DNA from: Streptomyces sp. NBC_01294
GTDB taxonomy: Bacteria > Actinomycetota > Actinomycetes > Streptomycetales > Streptomycetaceae
NCBI RefSeq assembly: GCF_035917235.1
Contig: NZ_CP108423.1
Span: 5,547,501 to 5,611,500 of the forward strand
Direction: 5' to 3'
Length of the DNA stretch: 64,000 nucleotides
Shown piece after piece: positions 38,457 through 48,244 of the stretch (positions are counted from its first letter, which is position 1; every line of letters begins with the position of its first letter). The notes under the pieces are model-generated. The model did no database searches. It saw only the letters and a program-made list of their open reading frames with translations, and had not been told where the DNA came from. A program made the translations under genes and the position numbers.

Positions 38457-40532
38457 ATGCACACCTCGGACTCCGTCACCGCCACGCACTGCCCGTACTG
38501 CGCGCTGCAGTGCGGGATGAACCTGCGGCCCGAGCCGGGCGGCGCGGGCGTGGTGGTGGAGGAGCGCGCCGACTTCCCCGTCAACCGGGGTGCGCTGTGC
38601 GGCAAGGGCCGCACCGCCCCCGCCGTGCTCTCCTCCCGGGTGCGCCTCACCGAGCCGCTCGTCCGCACCCACGCCGGGCAGCTGGAGCCGGCCACCTGGG
38701 AGGAGGCCCTCGACGCCGTCGCCGGGGGCCTCGCCCGCACGGGCCGCGCGCACGGCCCGGACGCGGTCGGGGTCTTCGGCGGCGGCGGGCTCACCAACGA
38801 GAAGGCGTACGCGCTCGGCAAGTTCGCCCGCGTCGCCCTGCGCACCTCGCAGATCGACTACAACGGCCGCTTCTGCATGTCCTCGGCCGCCGCCGCGCAC
38901 CAGCGGGCCTTCGGGCTCGACCGCGGGCTGCCCTTCCCGCTGGAGGACATCCCGCGCACCGGCTGCGTGATCCTCGTCGGCTCGAACCTGGCCGAGACCA
39001 TGCCCCCCGCCCTGCGCTACCTCACCGAGCTCAAGGCCAACGGCGGCACCTTGATCGTCATCGACCCGCGCCGCACCCGCACCGCCGACCAGGCGGACCT
39101 GCACCTGGCCCCGCGCCCGGGCACCGACCTCGCCCTCGCCCTCGGCCTGCTGCACCTCGTGGTCGCGGAAGGCCGTACGGACGAGGAGTTCATCGCCTCC
39201 CGCACCACGGGCTGGGAGGAGGCCCGGGCGGCCGCGATGGCCCACTGGCCGGAGCTGGTGGAACGCATCACCGGCGTGCCGGTCCCCAGGCTCCGCGAGG
39301 CGGTGGCGATGTTCTGCGCCCCGGAATCCGCCATGGTCCTCACCGCCCGCGGCCCGGAGCAGCAGTCCAAGGGCACCGACACCGTCGGCGCCTGGATCAA
39401 CCTGTGCCTGGCCACCGGCCGGGCCGGCCGCCCGCTCTCCGGGTACGGCTGCCTCACCGGGCAGGGCAACGGCCAGGGCGGCCGCGAGCACGGCCAGAAG
39501 GCCGACCAGCTCCCCGGCTACCGCAAGCTGACCGACCCGGCGGCCCGCGCCCACGTCGCCGGGGTCTGGGGCGTCGACCCCGCCGACCTCCCCGGCCCGG
39601 GCCGCAGCGCCTACGAACTCCTCGATGCCCTCGGCACGGACGTGAAGGCCCTCCTCCTCATGGGCTCCAACCCGGTCGTCTCGGCCCCCCGCGCCGCCCA
39701 CATCGAGGACCGCATCCGCTCCCTGGACTTCCTCGCGGTCGCCGACGTCGTCCTCTCCGAGACGGCGGCGCTCGCCGATGTCGTCCTCCCGGTGACCCAG
39801 TGGGCGGAGGAGACCGGCACCACCACCAACCTGGAGGGCCGCGTCCTGCTCCGCCGCCGGGCCCTGACCCCGCCGCCGGGGGTCCGCAGCGACCTGGACG
39901 TCCTGCACGGACTCGCCGCCCGCCTGGGTATCGAGAAGGGCTTCCCGGCCTCCCCGGAGGAGGTCTTCGAGGAGCTGCGCCGCGCCTCGGCCGGCGGCCC
40001 GGCGGACTACTCGGGCATCTCCTACGCCCGCATCGAGGCCGAACAGGGCGTCTTCTGGCCCTGCCCCGAGGGCTCCCCGGGAACCGAACGCCTCTTCCTG
40101 GACCGCTTCGCCACCGACGACGGCCGGGCCCGGTTCGTCCCCGTCTCCCACCGCGACGCGGCCGAGGTCCCCGACGCGGACTACCCGCTCCTGCTCACCA
40201 CCGGGCGCGTGGTCGCCCAGTACCAGTCCGGCGCACAGACCCGCCGGGTGGACGAGCTCAACGAGGCCGCCCCCGGCCCCTTCGTGGAACTCCACCCCCG
40301 CCTCGCCGCCCGCATCGGCGCGGTCGACGGCAGCCCCCTGGCGGTGACCTCCCGCCGCGGCCGCGCGGTGGCCCCGGCCCGCATCACCGACACCATCCGC
40401 GCGGACACCGTCTTCATGCCCTTCCACTGGCCGGGCGAGGGCCGCGCCAACACCCTGACGAACCCGGCCCTCGACCCGGTCTCCCGGATGCCGGAGTTCA
40501 AGGTCTGCGCGGTCCGCGTCGAGCCGGCCTGA
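38457..40532 (+). CDS. nasA: Assimilatory nitrate reductase catalytic subunit
   Basis: A bis-MGD molybdopterin enzyme that reduces nitrate to nitrite in the cytoplasm. The 691 residues open with a 4Fe-4S site: Cys12, Cys15, Cys19 and Cys48 (HCPYCALQCGM and GALCGKG). The Mo ligand is probably Cys140 in NGRFCMSSAA. Further signatures are MGSNPVVSAP and the C-terminal molydopterin-binding TTGRVVAQYQSG. There is no C-terminal 2Fe-2S domain. Nitrite would pass to NirBD; electrons probably come from the FAD oxidoreductase of the nir operon. A GlnR-like site precedes it. Confidence 0.93.
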   Translation: MHTSDSVTATHCPYCALQCGMNLRPEPGGAGVVVEERADFPVNRGALCGKGRTAPAVLSSRVRLTEPLVRTHAGQLEPATWEEALDAVAGGLARTGRAHGPDAVGVFGGGGLTNEKAYALGKFARVALRTSQIDYNGRFCMSSAAAAHQRAFGLDRGLPFPLEDIPRTGCVILVGSNLAETMPPALRYLTELKANGGTLIVIDPRRTRTADQADLHLAPRPGTDLALALGLLHLVVAEGRTDEEFIASRTTGWEEARAAAMAHWPELVERITGVPVPRLREAVAMFCAPESAMVLTARGPEQQSKGTDTVGAWINLCLATGRAGRPLSGYGCLTGQGNGQGGREHGQKADQLPGYRKLTDPAARAHVAGVWGVDPADLPGPGRSAYELLDALGTDVKALLLMGSNPVVSAPRAAHIEDRIRSLDFLAVADVVLSETAALADVVLPVTQWAEETGTTTNLEGRVLLRRRALTPPPGVRSDLDVLHGLAARLGIEKGFPASPEEVFEELRRASAGGPADYSGISYARIEAEQGVFWPCPEGSPGTERLFLDRFATDDGRARFVPVSHRDAAEVPDADYPLLLTTGRVVAQYQSGAQTRRVDELNEAAPGPFVELHPRLAARIGAVDGSPLAVTSRRGRAVAPARITDTIRADTVFMPFHWPGEGRANTLTNPALDPVSRMPEFKVCAVRVEPA

Positions 40533-41513
40533 TCAGCGGGCCTCCTGGAAGGTCGGGCGCAGGGCCTCGGCCAGGCGCGCGACGAACGCCTCCTCACCGG
40601 GCCCGGCCAGGTGCGGGTACTCCGCCTCGAAGTGCTCCCACTCGGCGCCGACGTAGCCGCTCGGGACCAGGTCCTCGATGTGCGCCAGGTCCAGCTCCGC
40701 GTTCGGGTAGGGCCACTCCCCGGCCTCCCGGAACACCTCCTGCACCAGCGCGTTCGGCAGGTGGCAGTGCTCCGCCAGCAGCACGGCGTCGTACAGGTCC
40801 TTGCCCTGCGGATGCCGGTCGCTGACGAGCCACAGCACCTTCCACGCCAGCGACAGGGCCGGCGTCGCCGCCAGGACCACCGCCCCGCAGGCGAGTTCGA
40901 CCGGCTCGGGCGGCTCCGGGAGCTGCTCGTTGAAGACGAAGTCCAGCTGCACCTGCCCGGCCGGCAGGCCCGGCACCGACCACGGCAGGACCATCCGGCG
41001 CCCCGGCACCCGGTCGTACGTCCAGATGTCCTCGCACACCGCCCCCGAGGCCTTGATCCCGGCCCGCCCGGCGGCCGCCGCCGCGATGCCGTCCAGCATC
41101 TCCGCCGTCCGCCGGCCCTCCATCGGCCAGGTGTGCGGCGCCACCACGAAGTCCAGGTCGCCCGGCTCCCGCGCGGCCTCCCCGAACCGGTCCGCCAGCA
41201 GCACGCTCCCGCGCAGCACGAGCGAACCGGCCCACTCGGAGCCCGAGACCGCCAGCAGCACGGCGTCCATCGCGGCCCGCCGCGCCCGCGCCCAGGCGAC
41301 CGTCCTCTCCGGATCGTCGAAGACCGGGTCGCCCGCCCGGTAGGCCTGGAAGTTGTGCCGCAGCGACGGATCGAAGACGGCCCGCTGCCGCACGTCGTCC
41401 CCGGCCACCGGGCGCAGCGTCAGCGGCAGGTGCCGCGCCGCCCGCGTCGCGTCGTCCAGCGGCTCCTGCGGCAGGTGCGTGCTCCGCATCCCGAACTCCT
41501 GCCACGAGCTCAT
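40533..41513 (-). CDS. AbiEii/AbiGii-like nucleotidyltransferase, copy 2
   Basis: A 326-residue cytoplasmic protein. It has a nucleotidyltransferase-like core: SLVLRGSVLLADRFGEAAREPGDLDFVV, where the Gly-Ser and the Asp-x-Asp pair fit the catalytic motif of the AbiEii/DUF1814 group. A second conserved stretch GRRMVLPW--GQVQLDFVFNE and a late QGKDLYDAVLLAEH block follow. It is clearly paralogous to the gene just upstream, whose stop overlaps this ATG by 4 nt. The protein target is unknown. It ends directly against the convergent nasA stop. Confidence 0.7.
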   Translation of the reverse strand: MSSWQEFGMRSTHLPQEPLDDATRAARHLPLTLRPVAGDDVRQRAVFDPSLRHNFQAYRAGDPVFDDPERTVAWARARRAAMDAVLLAVSGSEWAGSLVLRGSVLLADRFGEAAREPGDLDFVVAPHTWPMEGRRTAEMLDGIAAAAAGRAGIKASGAVCEDIWTYDRVPGRRMVLPWSVPGLPAGQVQLDFVFNEQLPEPPEPVELACGAVVLAATPALSLAWKVLWLVSDRHPQGKDLYDAVLLAEHCHLPNALVQEVFREAGEWPYPNAELDLAHIEDLVPSGYVGAEWEHFEAEYPHLAGPGEEAFVARLAEALRPTFQEAR

Positions 41514-42508
41514 CGCGCAGCCTCCTCGAAAGTCGGCGCCAGCAGTTCCAGCAGGCGCCGGGCGTAGCGGTCCCCCGAGGTGTCGATCCCGGGGTACTCC
41601 TGCTCGAACGTGCTCCAGTCGGTCCCCCGGAAGCCGTCGAAGACCTCCAAGACGGGCGGCTCGTGAACACCTTCTCCGCAGTCCCATTCCCCCGACTGCC
41701 GGAACACCTCCTCCAGCAGCGGGTACGGCAGGACGAGGTCCTCGGCCAGCAGCACCGCGTCGTACAGGTCCTTGCCCTGCGGGTACATGTCGCCGGCCAG
41801 CCACATCAGCTTCCAGGCCAGGGAGAGTTCCCGGCCGGCGCCCAGCAGCGGGACCCCCGCCACCTCCACCGGCTCGGGCGGCGCCGGCAGCGGCTCGTTG
41901 AAGACGAAGTCCAACTGGACCTGCCCGCCCGGCAGTCCCGGCGCCGCCCAGGGCAGCACCAGCCGGCGCCCCGGGACGCGCTCGTACGTCCAGATGTACT
42001 CGGAGACCGCCTGCTCGGAGGGCATGTCCAGGCCCCCGGCCAGTTCCCCGGCCAGCTCCCCGGCCGCCGCCGCGACGGCGTCGAGCATCCGCCCGGTCCG
42101 CTCCTCCTCGATCCGCCAGTCCGCCGGGACCACCACGAAGTCCAGGTCGTGCGGCTCCCGCGCGGCCGGGCCGAACCAGTGCCGCATCAGCATGCTGCCG
42201 CGCAGCACGAGCGAGTCAGCCCAGCCCGAGGCGCCCACGGCGCGCAGGGCGACCTCCATCGCGGCGCGCCGGGCCCGCAGCCAGGCCTCTCGCACCCGCT
42301 CGTCGGGAATCACCGGGTCCAGCGGGCGGTAGGCCTCGGCGAAGTGCTTCAGCGCCGGGTCGAAGGTTTCCCGGGCGGGGGCGTGCGGGCCCGGACCCGT
42401 GGCCATCGTGCGCGGTTTCCCGCCCGTGCGCCGCCGCCGTTCGACCGCCGGTTCCGCCGGGTCGTCCGGCCCGCCCGGGATCGACGGCCTCCACTCCGTG
42501 CCGCTCAT
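41510..42508 (-). CDS. AbiEii/AbiGii-like nucleotidyltransferase, copy 1
   Basis: A 332-residue paralogue of the downstream gene. The core is SLVLRGSMLMRHWFGPAAREPHDLDFVV, followed by IWTYERVPGRRLVLPW, GQVQLDFVFNEPLP and QGKDLYDAVLLAEDLVLP in the same order. A basic N-terminal arm of about 45 residues (RRRRTGGKPRT) is extra. Its ATG overlaps the stop of the first gene of the operon by 4 nt, and its own stop overlaps the next ATG, so the three products are translationally coupled. Toxin-like or tRNA/protein-modifying roles are only inferred from the fold. Confidence 0.7.
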   Translation of the reverse strand: MSGTEWRPSIPGGPDDPAEPAVERRRRTGGKPRTMATGPGPHAPARETFDPALKHFAEAYRPLDPVIPDERVREAWLRARRAAMEVALRAVGASGWADSLVLRGSMLMRHWFGPAAREPHDLDFVVVPADWRIEEERTGRMLDAVAAAAGELAGELAGGLDMPSEQAVSEYIWTYERVPGRRLVLPWAAPGLPGGQVQLDFVFNEPLPAPPEPVEVAGVPLLGAGRELSLAWKLMWLAGDMYPQGKDLYDAVLLAEDLVLPYPLLEEVFRQSGEWDCGEGVHEPPVLEVFDGFRGTDWSTFEQEYPGIDTSGDRYARRLLELLAPTFEEAAR

Positions 42509-43086
42509 CCGTCCGCCCCCTCCTCGATCCATCCGTCGTCCACCGACAGGTCACTGTCGTACAGGACGAACTCCCGCTCCTCCGAGCGGATTTCGTACCC
42601 GGCCGAGCCGAGCGCGGCGACCAGCGCGTCGCAGGCCTGTGTCGCCCCCGCCGCCGTTCCCCGCCACCGCTGGGTCACGAACCGCTCGTGCGCGCCCCCG
42701 GTCAGGGCCCGGCGGGCGTTCCACGACAGGTGGGCGCCGTGCGGGGTCACCAGGGACTCCAGGGCCGTGCGGTCGAAGTCCGCCGACAGCCGCAGCTTGA
42801 GGTGGTGTTCGAAGTAGCCGCCGCCCGGGCCTGGTGCCTGCGTGGTCCAGGGAACCGTCTCCACCTTCACGCGGACCGGGTCGAAGCCGGCCGCCCGCAG
42901 CTGCGGAACCAGGTGCTCGTGGCTCGCGTGGTCCCGCAGCGTCAGCATCGGCTGGGACACCATCCGGCCCCGCGCCAGCACGATGTGCGTGACCTTCAAC
43001 TCCCGTGCCCGGGACCATGCTTCGAGCCGGTCCAGCTCCGCCTCGTCCGCACAGCGCACCGTCACATGGGTTTCGTACTCAGACAT
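42505..43086 (-). CDS. Unrecognised protein with internal duplication, first gene of nucleotidyltransferase operon
   Basis: A 193-residue acidic protein. I do not recognise a family. The two halves resemble each other. YETHVTV aligns with [28 protein letters not shown] aligns with [35 protein letters not shown] aligns with [15 protein letters not shown]. The predicted beta-alpha-beta pattern suggests tandem ferredoxin-like folds. The ATG at 43086 is chosen ([12 protein letters not shown]); starts at 43095 and 43107 are possible. It heads a three-gene coupled operon and is divergent from hrdA. Confidence 0.65.
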   Translation of the reverse strand: MSEYETHVTVRCADEAELDRLEAWSRARELKVTHIVLARGRMVSQPMLTLRDHASHEHLVPQLRAAGFDPVRVKVETVPWTTQAPGPGGGYFEHHLKLRLSADFDRTALESLVTPHGAHLSWNARRALTGGAHERFVTQRWRGTAAGATQACDALVAALGSAGYEIRSEEREFVLYDSDLSVDDGWIEEGADG

Positions 43087-43259
43087 GGAAACGATCATCT
43101 CGGACATGCGTCCGATCCGCATCGGGGTTCCGGGCGGGGGGTAACCATGCGTCACGCAGGGGACTCAGAAAGTGCTCGCACGCCCCTCGTGGCCGCGATG
43201 TGTCGTACCCCACACTGAGGTGCGGTGCCCCCGTCCTCGGAGCCCTGGAGGTCGCCCCC

Positions 43260-44312
43260 GTGCAGACCCGGACCCTGACCGTGAACGTGAGCGAGTCCTC
43301 GGAGGCCAAGGCCGTGGACGAAGAGCCCGAGGTACTGGAGCTGATCGAGCCGGTGCCCGTGCAGCGCAGGCGGAGCAGCAGCGACAGCGGGGGCGGAGCG
43401 GGACCTTCCGCGGATCTGTTCCGGCAGTACCTCCGCGAGATAGGCAGGATCCCGCTGCTCACCGCCGCAGAGGAGGTGGACCTCGCCCGGCGCGTCGAGG
43501 CGGGGCTGTTCGCCGAGGAGAAACTCGGCAGCACACCGGACCTCGACTCCCAGCTCGCCCTCGACCTCGACAAGCTCGTCGTCATGGGGCGGATGGCCAA
43601 GCGCCGTCTCATCGAGTCGAACCTGCGGCTCGTCGTCTCCGTCGCGAAGCGGTACGTGGGCCGCGGGCTCACCATGCTCGACCTCGTGCAGGAGGGCAAC
43701 CTCGGGCTCATCCGGGCCGTGGAGAAGTTCGACTACGCCCGCGGGTACAAGTTCTCCACCTACGCCACCTGGTGGATCCGGCAGGCGATGTCCCGGGCCC
43801 TCGCCGACCAGGCCCGGACCATCCGCGTACCCGTCCACGTGGTCGAGCTGATCAACCGCGTCGTCCGCGTCCAGCGCCGCATGCTCCAGGAGCGCGGCTA
43901 CGAGCCCACCGCCGAAGAGGTCGCCGTCCACCTGGAGCTGACCCCCGAGCGGGTCCTGGAGGTGCTCCGCCTCGCCCAGGAGCCGGTCTCCCTGCACGCC
44001 CCGGTGGGCGAGGAGGACGACGTCGCGCTCGGCGACCTCATCGAGGACGGTGACGCCACCTCACCCGTGGAGTCGGCCGCCTTCTTCCTGCTGCGCGAGC
44101 ACCTGGAAGCCGTGCTGTCGACGCTCGGCGAACGCGAGCGCAAGGTCGTGCAGCTGCGGTACGGCCTCGCCGACGGGCGGCCGCGCACCCTGGAGGAGAT
44201 CGGCCGGATCTTCGGCGTGACGCGCGAGCGGATCCGCCAGATCGAGTCCAAGACCCTCAACAAGCTCCGCGACCACGCCTTCGCCGACCAGCTCCGCGGC
44301 TACCTGGACTGA
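43260..44312 (+). CDS. hrdA: RNA polymerase sigma factor, HrdA-type principal-like
   Basis: A group 1/2 sigma-70 factor of 350 residues. Region 1.2 ([16 protein letters not shown]), region 2 with the -10 recognition helix ([19 protein letters not shown]), region 3 and region 4.2 ([20 protein letters not shown]) are complete. The N-terminal arm is short, unlike HrdB. The name HrdA rests on the conserved neighbourhood (nasA, dnaG and the ABC pair) as recalled for S. coelicolor; HrdC or HrdD cannot be excluded by sequence reading alone. The GTG at 43260 has GGAGG about eight bases upstream. Confidence 0.88.
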   Translation: MQTRTLTVNVSESSEAKAVDEEPEVLELIEPVPVQRRRSSSDSGGGAGPSADLFRQYLREIGRIPLLTAAEEVDLARRVEAGLFAEEKLGSTPDLDSQLALDLDKLVVMGRMAKRRLIESNLRLVVSVAKRYVGRGLTMLDLVQEGNLGLIRAVEKFDYARGYKFSTYATWWIRQAMSRALADQARTIRVPVHVVELINRVVRVQRRMLQERGYEPTAEEVAVHLELTPERVLEVLRLAQEPVSLHAPVGEEDDVALGDLIEDGDATSPVESAAFFLLREHLEAVLSTLGERERKVVQLRYGLADGRPRTLEEIGRIFGVTRERIRQIESKTLNKLRDHAFADQLRGYLD

Positions 44313-44317
44313 ACGGC

Positions 44318-44346
44318 GGCGGGGCGCCCCGCAAGGCGTCCCCGCC
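44318..44346. terminator. Terminator between hrdA and ABC exporter genes
   Basis: GGCGGGGCGCC pairs with GGCGTCCCCGCC with one bulge, six bases after the hrdA stop, between convergent genes. Confidence 0.6.
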
Positions 44347-44369
44347 CCCACCCAGCCCCCGCCGCGCCC

Positions 44370-46292
44370 CTAGTCGACCTCGGCGACCGCCTGCGCGAAC
44401 TGCGCCGCGTACAGCCGCGCGTACGCGCCGCCCGACGCCAGCAGCTCCTCGTGCGTGCCCTGCTCCACGATCGAGCCGCTCTCCATCACCAGGATCACGT
44501 CCGCGTCGCGGATCGTGGAGAGCCGGTGCGCGATCACGAAGGACGTACGGCCGTGCGCGAGCCGCGCCATCGCCTTCTGGATCAGCACCTCGGTACGGGT
44601 GTCCACCGAGCTCGTCGCCTCGTCGAGCACCAGGATCACCGGGTCCGACAGGAACGCCCGGGCGATGGTGATCAGCTGCTTCTCGCCCGCGCTGACCCCC
44701 GCGCCCTCGTCGTCCAGGACGGTGTCGTAGCCGTCCGGCAGCGTGCGGATGAAGCGGTCCGCGTGCGCGGCCCGCGCCGCCTCCTCGATCTCGGCGCGCG
44801 TGACTTCGCGCGAGGCACCGTAGGCGATGTTCTCGGCGATCGTGCCGCCGAACAGCCAGGTGTCCTGGAGCACCATGCCGATGCCGGCGCGCAGTTCCTC
44901 GCGCGTCATCTTCGCGATGTCCACCCCGTCGAGGCCGATCTCGCCGCCCGTGACCTCGTAGAACCGCATCAGCAGGTTCACCAGCGTCGTCTTGCCGGCG
45001 CCCGTCGGGCCGACGATCGCGACCGTGTGGCCCGGCTCGACCGACAGCGAGAGGTTCTCGATCAGCGGCTTGTCCGGCTCGTAGCGGAAGGCCACCTTGT
45101 CGAAGGTCACCTGGCCGCGCAGCTCCCGCGGCCGCTCCGGAACCTCGGCGTCCGGCTCTTGCTCGGCCGCGTCCAGCAGCTCGTAGACCCGCTCCGCCGA
45201 GGCGACACCGGACTGCACGAGGTTCGCCATCGACGCCACCTGCGTCAGCGGCATCGAGAACTGCCGCGAGTACTGGATGAAGGCCTGCACGTCACCGATC
45301 GACAGGGTGCCGGAGGCGACCCGGAGCCCGCCGACCACGGCTATCAGCACGTAGTTGATGTTCGAGATGAAGAGCATCACGGGCTGCATGATGCCGCTGA
45401 CCAGCTGCGCCTTGAAGGACGCCCGGTACAGCGCCTCGTTCTGCTCGGCGAAGAGCGCCGCGGACTCCTTCTGCCGGCCGAAGACCTTGACCAGGTTGTG
45501 CCCCGAGTACATCTCCTCGATGTGGGCGTTCAGCGCACCGGTCGTCTTCCACTGCGCCACGAACTGCGGCTGCGACTTCTTGCCGATCTTCGCCGCGACG
45601 AAGACCGAGAGCGGCACGGTCGCCAGCGCGACCAGCGCCAGCAGCGGCGAGATCCAGAACATCATCGCGAGCACGCCGAGGATGGTCAGCAGCGAGTTCA
45701 GCAGCTGACCCATCGTCTGCTGCAGCGTCTGGCCGATGTTGTCGATGTCGTTCGTGGCCCGGCTCAGCACCTCGCCGCGCTTCTGCTGGTCGAAGTACGA
45801 CAGCGGCAGCCGCGACAGCTTCGCCTGGAGCTCCTCGCGCATCCGGTAGACGGTGCCGTTCATGATGTGGTTCGACAGCCGGGTCGCGACCAGCATCAGC
45901 AGGCCGGCCAGGGTGAAGACCACCAGCGCCCAGATCGCCACCACCCCGACGGCGCCGAAGTCGATGCCCTGCCCCGGGGTGAAGTCGGTCCCGGAGAGCA
46001 TGTCCGCCATGCCGTCGTGGCCGTCGGCGCGCAACCCGTCCAGGGCCTGCTGCTTGGTCGTCCCTGCGGGCATCTCCCGGCCCACGATCCCCGCGAACAC
46101 CAGGTCGGTGGCCTCGCCCAGGATCTTCGGCCCGACCACCGCGCAGCCGACGCTGGCGACGACGGCCGCGACCATGCCCCAGATCCTGGCCCGGTCGTGC
46201 GCGAGCTGGCCCAGCAGCCGCTTGCCCGATCCCTTGAAGTCCATGGAGCGCGTCGCCGGCCCCATCATCATCCGTCCTCCGGGTCCGCTCAT
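44370..46292 (-). CDS. ABC exporter subunit, fused permease-ATPase (catalytic-site partner)
   Basis: A 640-residue half-transporter with six membrane helices and a C-terminal ATPase. Walker A is GPTGAGKTT, Walker B VILVLDEATSS with catalytic Glu, while the signature reads VSAGEKQL instead of LSGGQ. The ATG overlaps the stop of the preceding ABC gene by 4 nt, so the pair is made together as a heterodimer. An extra extracytoplasmic loop of about 70 residues lies between helices 1 and 2. The substrate is unknown; multidrug or peptide export is inferred. Confidence 0.9.
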   Translation of the reverse strand: MSGPGGRMMMGPATRSMDFKGSGKRLLGQLAHDRARIWGMVAAVVASVGCAVVGPKILGEATDLVFAGIVGREMPAGTTKQQALDGLRADGHDGMADMLSGTDFTPGQGIDFGAVGVVAIWALVVFTLAGLLMLVATRLSNHIMNGTVYRMREELQAKLSRLPLSYFDQQKRGEVLSRATNDIDNIGQTLQQTMGQLLNSLLTILGVLAMMFWISPLLALVALATVPLSVFVAAKIGKKSQPQFVAQWKTTGALNAHIEEMYSGHNLVKVFGRQKESAALFAEQNEALYRASFKAQLVSGIMQPVMLFISNINYVLIAVVGGLRVASGTLSIGDVQAFIQYSRQFSMPLTQVASMANLVQSGVASAERVYELLDAAEQEPDAEVPERPRELRGQVTFDKVAFRYEPDKPLIENLSLSVEPGHTVAIVGPTGAGKTTLVNLLMRFYEVTGGEIGLDGVDIAKMTREELRAGIGMVLQDTWLFGGTIAENIAYGASREVTRAEIEEAARAAHADRFIRTLPDGYDTVLDDEGAGVSAGEKQLITIARAFLSDPVILVLDEATSSVDTRTEVLIQKAMARLAHGRTSFVIAHRLSTIRDADVILVMESGSIVEQGTHEELLASGGAYARLYAAQFAQAVAEVD

Positions 46293-48022
46293 GCGGCCTC
46301 CGCCTCCGTCAGCTGGGAGAGCACGATCTCCCGGTAGGTCTCGTTGCCGGCCATCAGCTCGTGGTGGCGCCCCTCGCCCACCACCTGGCCCTCGTCCAGG
46401 ACGATGATCCGGTCGGCGTCGCGGATCGTGGCGACCCGCTGGGCGACGATGACCACGGTCGCGTCCTCCGTCTCGCGGGCGAGCGCCGCGCGCAGCGCCG
46501 CGTCCGTCGCGTAGTCCAGGGCCGAGAAGGAGTCGTCGAAGAGGTAGATCTCCGGGCGCTGCACGAGCGTGCGGGCGATCGCCAGACGCTGGCGCTGGCC
46601 GCCGGAGACATTGGTTCCGCCCTGTGTGACGGGAGCCTCCAGGCCGCCTTCCAGCGCGGAGACGAACTCCTTGGCCTGGGCCACCTCCAGGGCCTGCCAC
46701 AGCTCTTCGTCGCTCGCGTCCGGGCGCCCGTAGCGCAGGTTGGAAGCGACGGTTCCGGAGAACAGGTACGGCTTCTGCGGAACCATGCCGACCGTCCTGG
46801 CCAGCAGGTCGGGGTCGAGCCCGCGGACGTCCTCCCCGTCGACGAGCACCGCGCCCCCGGTCGCGTCGAACAGGCGCGGAACCAGGCCGAGCAGCGTGGA
46901 CTTGCCGCTTCCGGTGGAGCCGATCACCGCCGTGGTCTCGCCGGGGCGGGCCACCAGGTCCACCCCGCGCAGCACCGGGGCCTCCGCGCCCGGGTAGCGG
47001 AAGTCGGCGCCGCGCAGCTCCAGCAGGCCGCGGCGGGCGAGTTCGCGCACCGGGTCCTTGGGCGGGACCACGCTGGAGTCGGTGTCCAGGACCTCCTGGA
47101 TGCGCTCCCCGCAGACCTCGGCGCGCGGCACAATCATGAACATGAAGGTGGCCATCATCACGGCCATGACGATCTGCATCAGGTAGGCGAGGAAGGCGGT
47201 CAGCTGGCCGATCTCCATGCCGCCGCTGTCGACGCGCATCGCACCGAACCAGATGACGGCGACGCTGGAGATGTTCACGACCACGATGACCGTGGGGAAC
47301 ATGTAGGCCAGGAGCTTGCCGGAGGCCAGCGAGATGCCGGTGAGGTCGGCGTTGGCGTCGCGGAAACGGTCCTTCTCGTAGTCGTCGCGGACGAAGGCAC
47401 GGATCACGCGGTTGCCGGTGATCTGCTCGCGCAGGACCCGGTTCACGGTGTCCAGACGGTCCTGCATCTGGCGGAACAGCGGCCGCGTCCTGAAGACGAT
47501 GGCGCCGACCGAGATCCCGAGCACGGGCACCACGGCGAGCAGGACGCCGGAAAGCCGCACGTCGAGCGAGAGCGCCATGGCGATGCCGCCGACGCACATG
47601 ATCGGGGCCGAGACCATCAGGGTGAAGGTCATCAGCACCAGCATCTGGACCTGCTGGACGTCGTTCGTCGTACGGGTGATCAGCGACGGGGCGCCGAACT
47701 GGCCGAGCTCCCGCGCGGAGAAGCTCTGCACGCGGTCGAAGACGGCGGCGCGGACGTCCCGGCCGAAGGCCGCCGCCGTGCGGGCGCCGTAGTAGACCGC
47801 GCCGGCGTTGCAGACGAGCTGGACGAGCGAGACGCCGAGCATCAGCGCGCCGAAGCGCAGGATGTAGCCGGTGTCACCGGTCACGACACCGTTGTCAATG
47901 ATGTCCGCGTTGAGCGTGGGCAGGTAGAGGCTCGCGCTGGTCTGCAGCAGCTGCAGCAGGACCAGCACGGCGACGGGTTTCCGGTACGGCCCCAGATGGG
48001 TCCGCAGAAGTCGTATGAGCAC
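46289..48022 (-). CDS. ABC exporter subunit, fused permease-ATPase (degenerate-site partner)
   Basis: A 577-residue half-transporter: six helices, then Walker A GSTGSGKST, signature VSGGQRQRLAIAR and Walker B IYLFDDSFSALD. The usual catalytic Glu after Walker B is Asp, the mark of the degenerate site in heterodimeric exporters such as TM287/288 and BmrCD. The intact LSGGQ-like signature of this subunit complements the altered one of its partner. The GTG at 48022 has GGAG eight bases upstream. The cupin gene at 48245 is divergent. Confidence 0.9.
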   Translation of the reverse strand: MLIRLLRTHLGPYRKPVAVLVLLQLLQTSASLYLPTLNADIIDNGVVTGDTGYILRFGALMLGVSLVQLVCNAGAVYYGARTAAAFGRDVRAAVFDRVQSFSARELGQFGAPSLITRTTNDVQQVQMLVLMTFTLMVSAPIMCVGGIAMALSLDVRLSGVLLAVVPVLGISVGAIVFRTRPLFRQMQDRLDTVNRVLREQITGNRVIRAFVRDDYEKDRFRDANADLTGISLASGKLLAYMFPTVIVVVNISSVAVIWFGAMRVDSGGMEIGQLTAFLAYLMQIVMAVMMATFMFMIVPRAEVCGERIQEVLDTDSSVVPPKDPVRELARRGLLELRGADFRYPGAEAPVLRGVDLVARPGETTAVIGSTGSGKSTLLGLVPRLFDATGGAVLVDGEDVRGLDPDLLARTVGMVPQKPYLFSGTVASNLRYGRPDASDEELWQALEVAQAKEFVSALEGGLEAPVTQGGTNVSGGQRQRLAIARTLVQRPEIYLFDDSFSALDYATDAALRAALARETEDATVVIVAQRVATIRDADRIIVLDEGQVVGEGRHHELMAGNETYREIVLSQLTEAEAA

Positions 48023-48244
48023 GCGCAGGCTCCGGTCGGCAAGATCGAGGGGTTCGACCCATCTTCGGCCAAACGGCCCTGCGATCCCCACCGGATTTCG
48101 CAAAGGCCGGTCAAAAGGAGTACCCGGGCGCCCCGGGACCTGGGTCCGTGCACCGGGCGGCGGGGCCGGGCCGGGCGGAGACTGGGAAGACGGGGGCCAG
48201 GGGGAAGGCTCCGGACCACCGGAGCAGATCACCGTGGAGGAGTC

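Noticed and set aside
40533..42508. Reading the tandem nucleotidyltransferases as a recent duplication artefact
   Set aside because: The two proteins differ throughout, so this is an old paralogous pair and not an assembly repeat.
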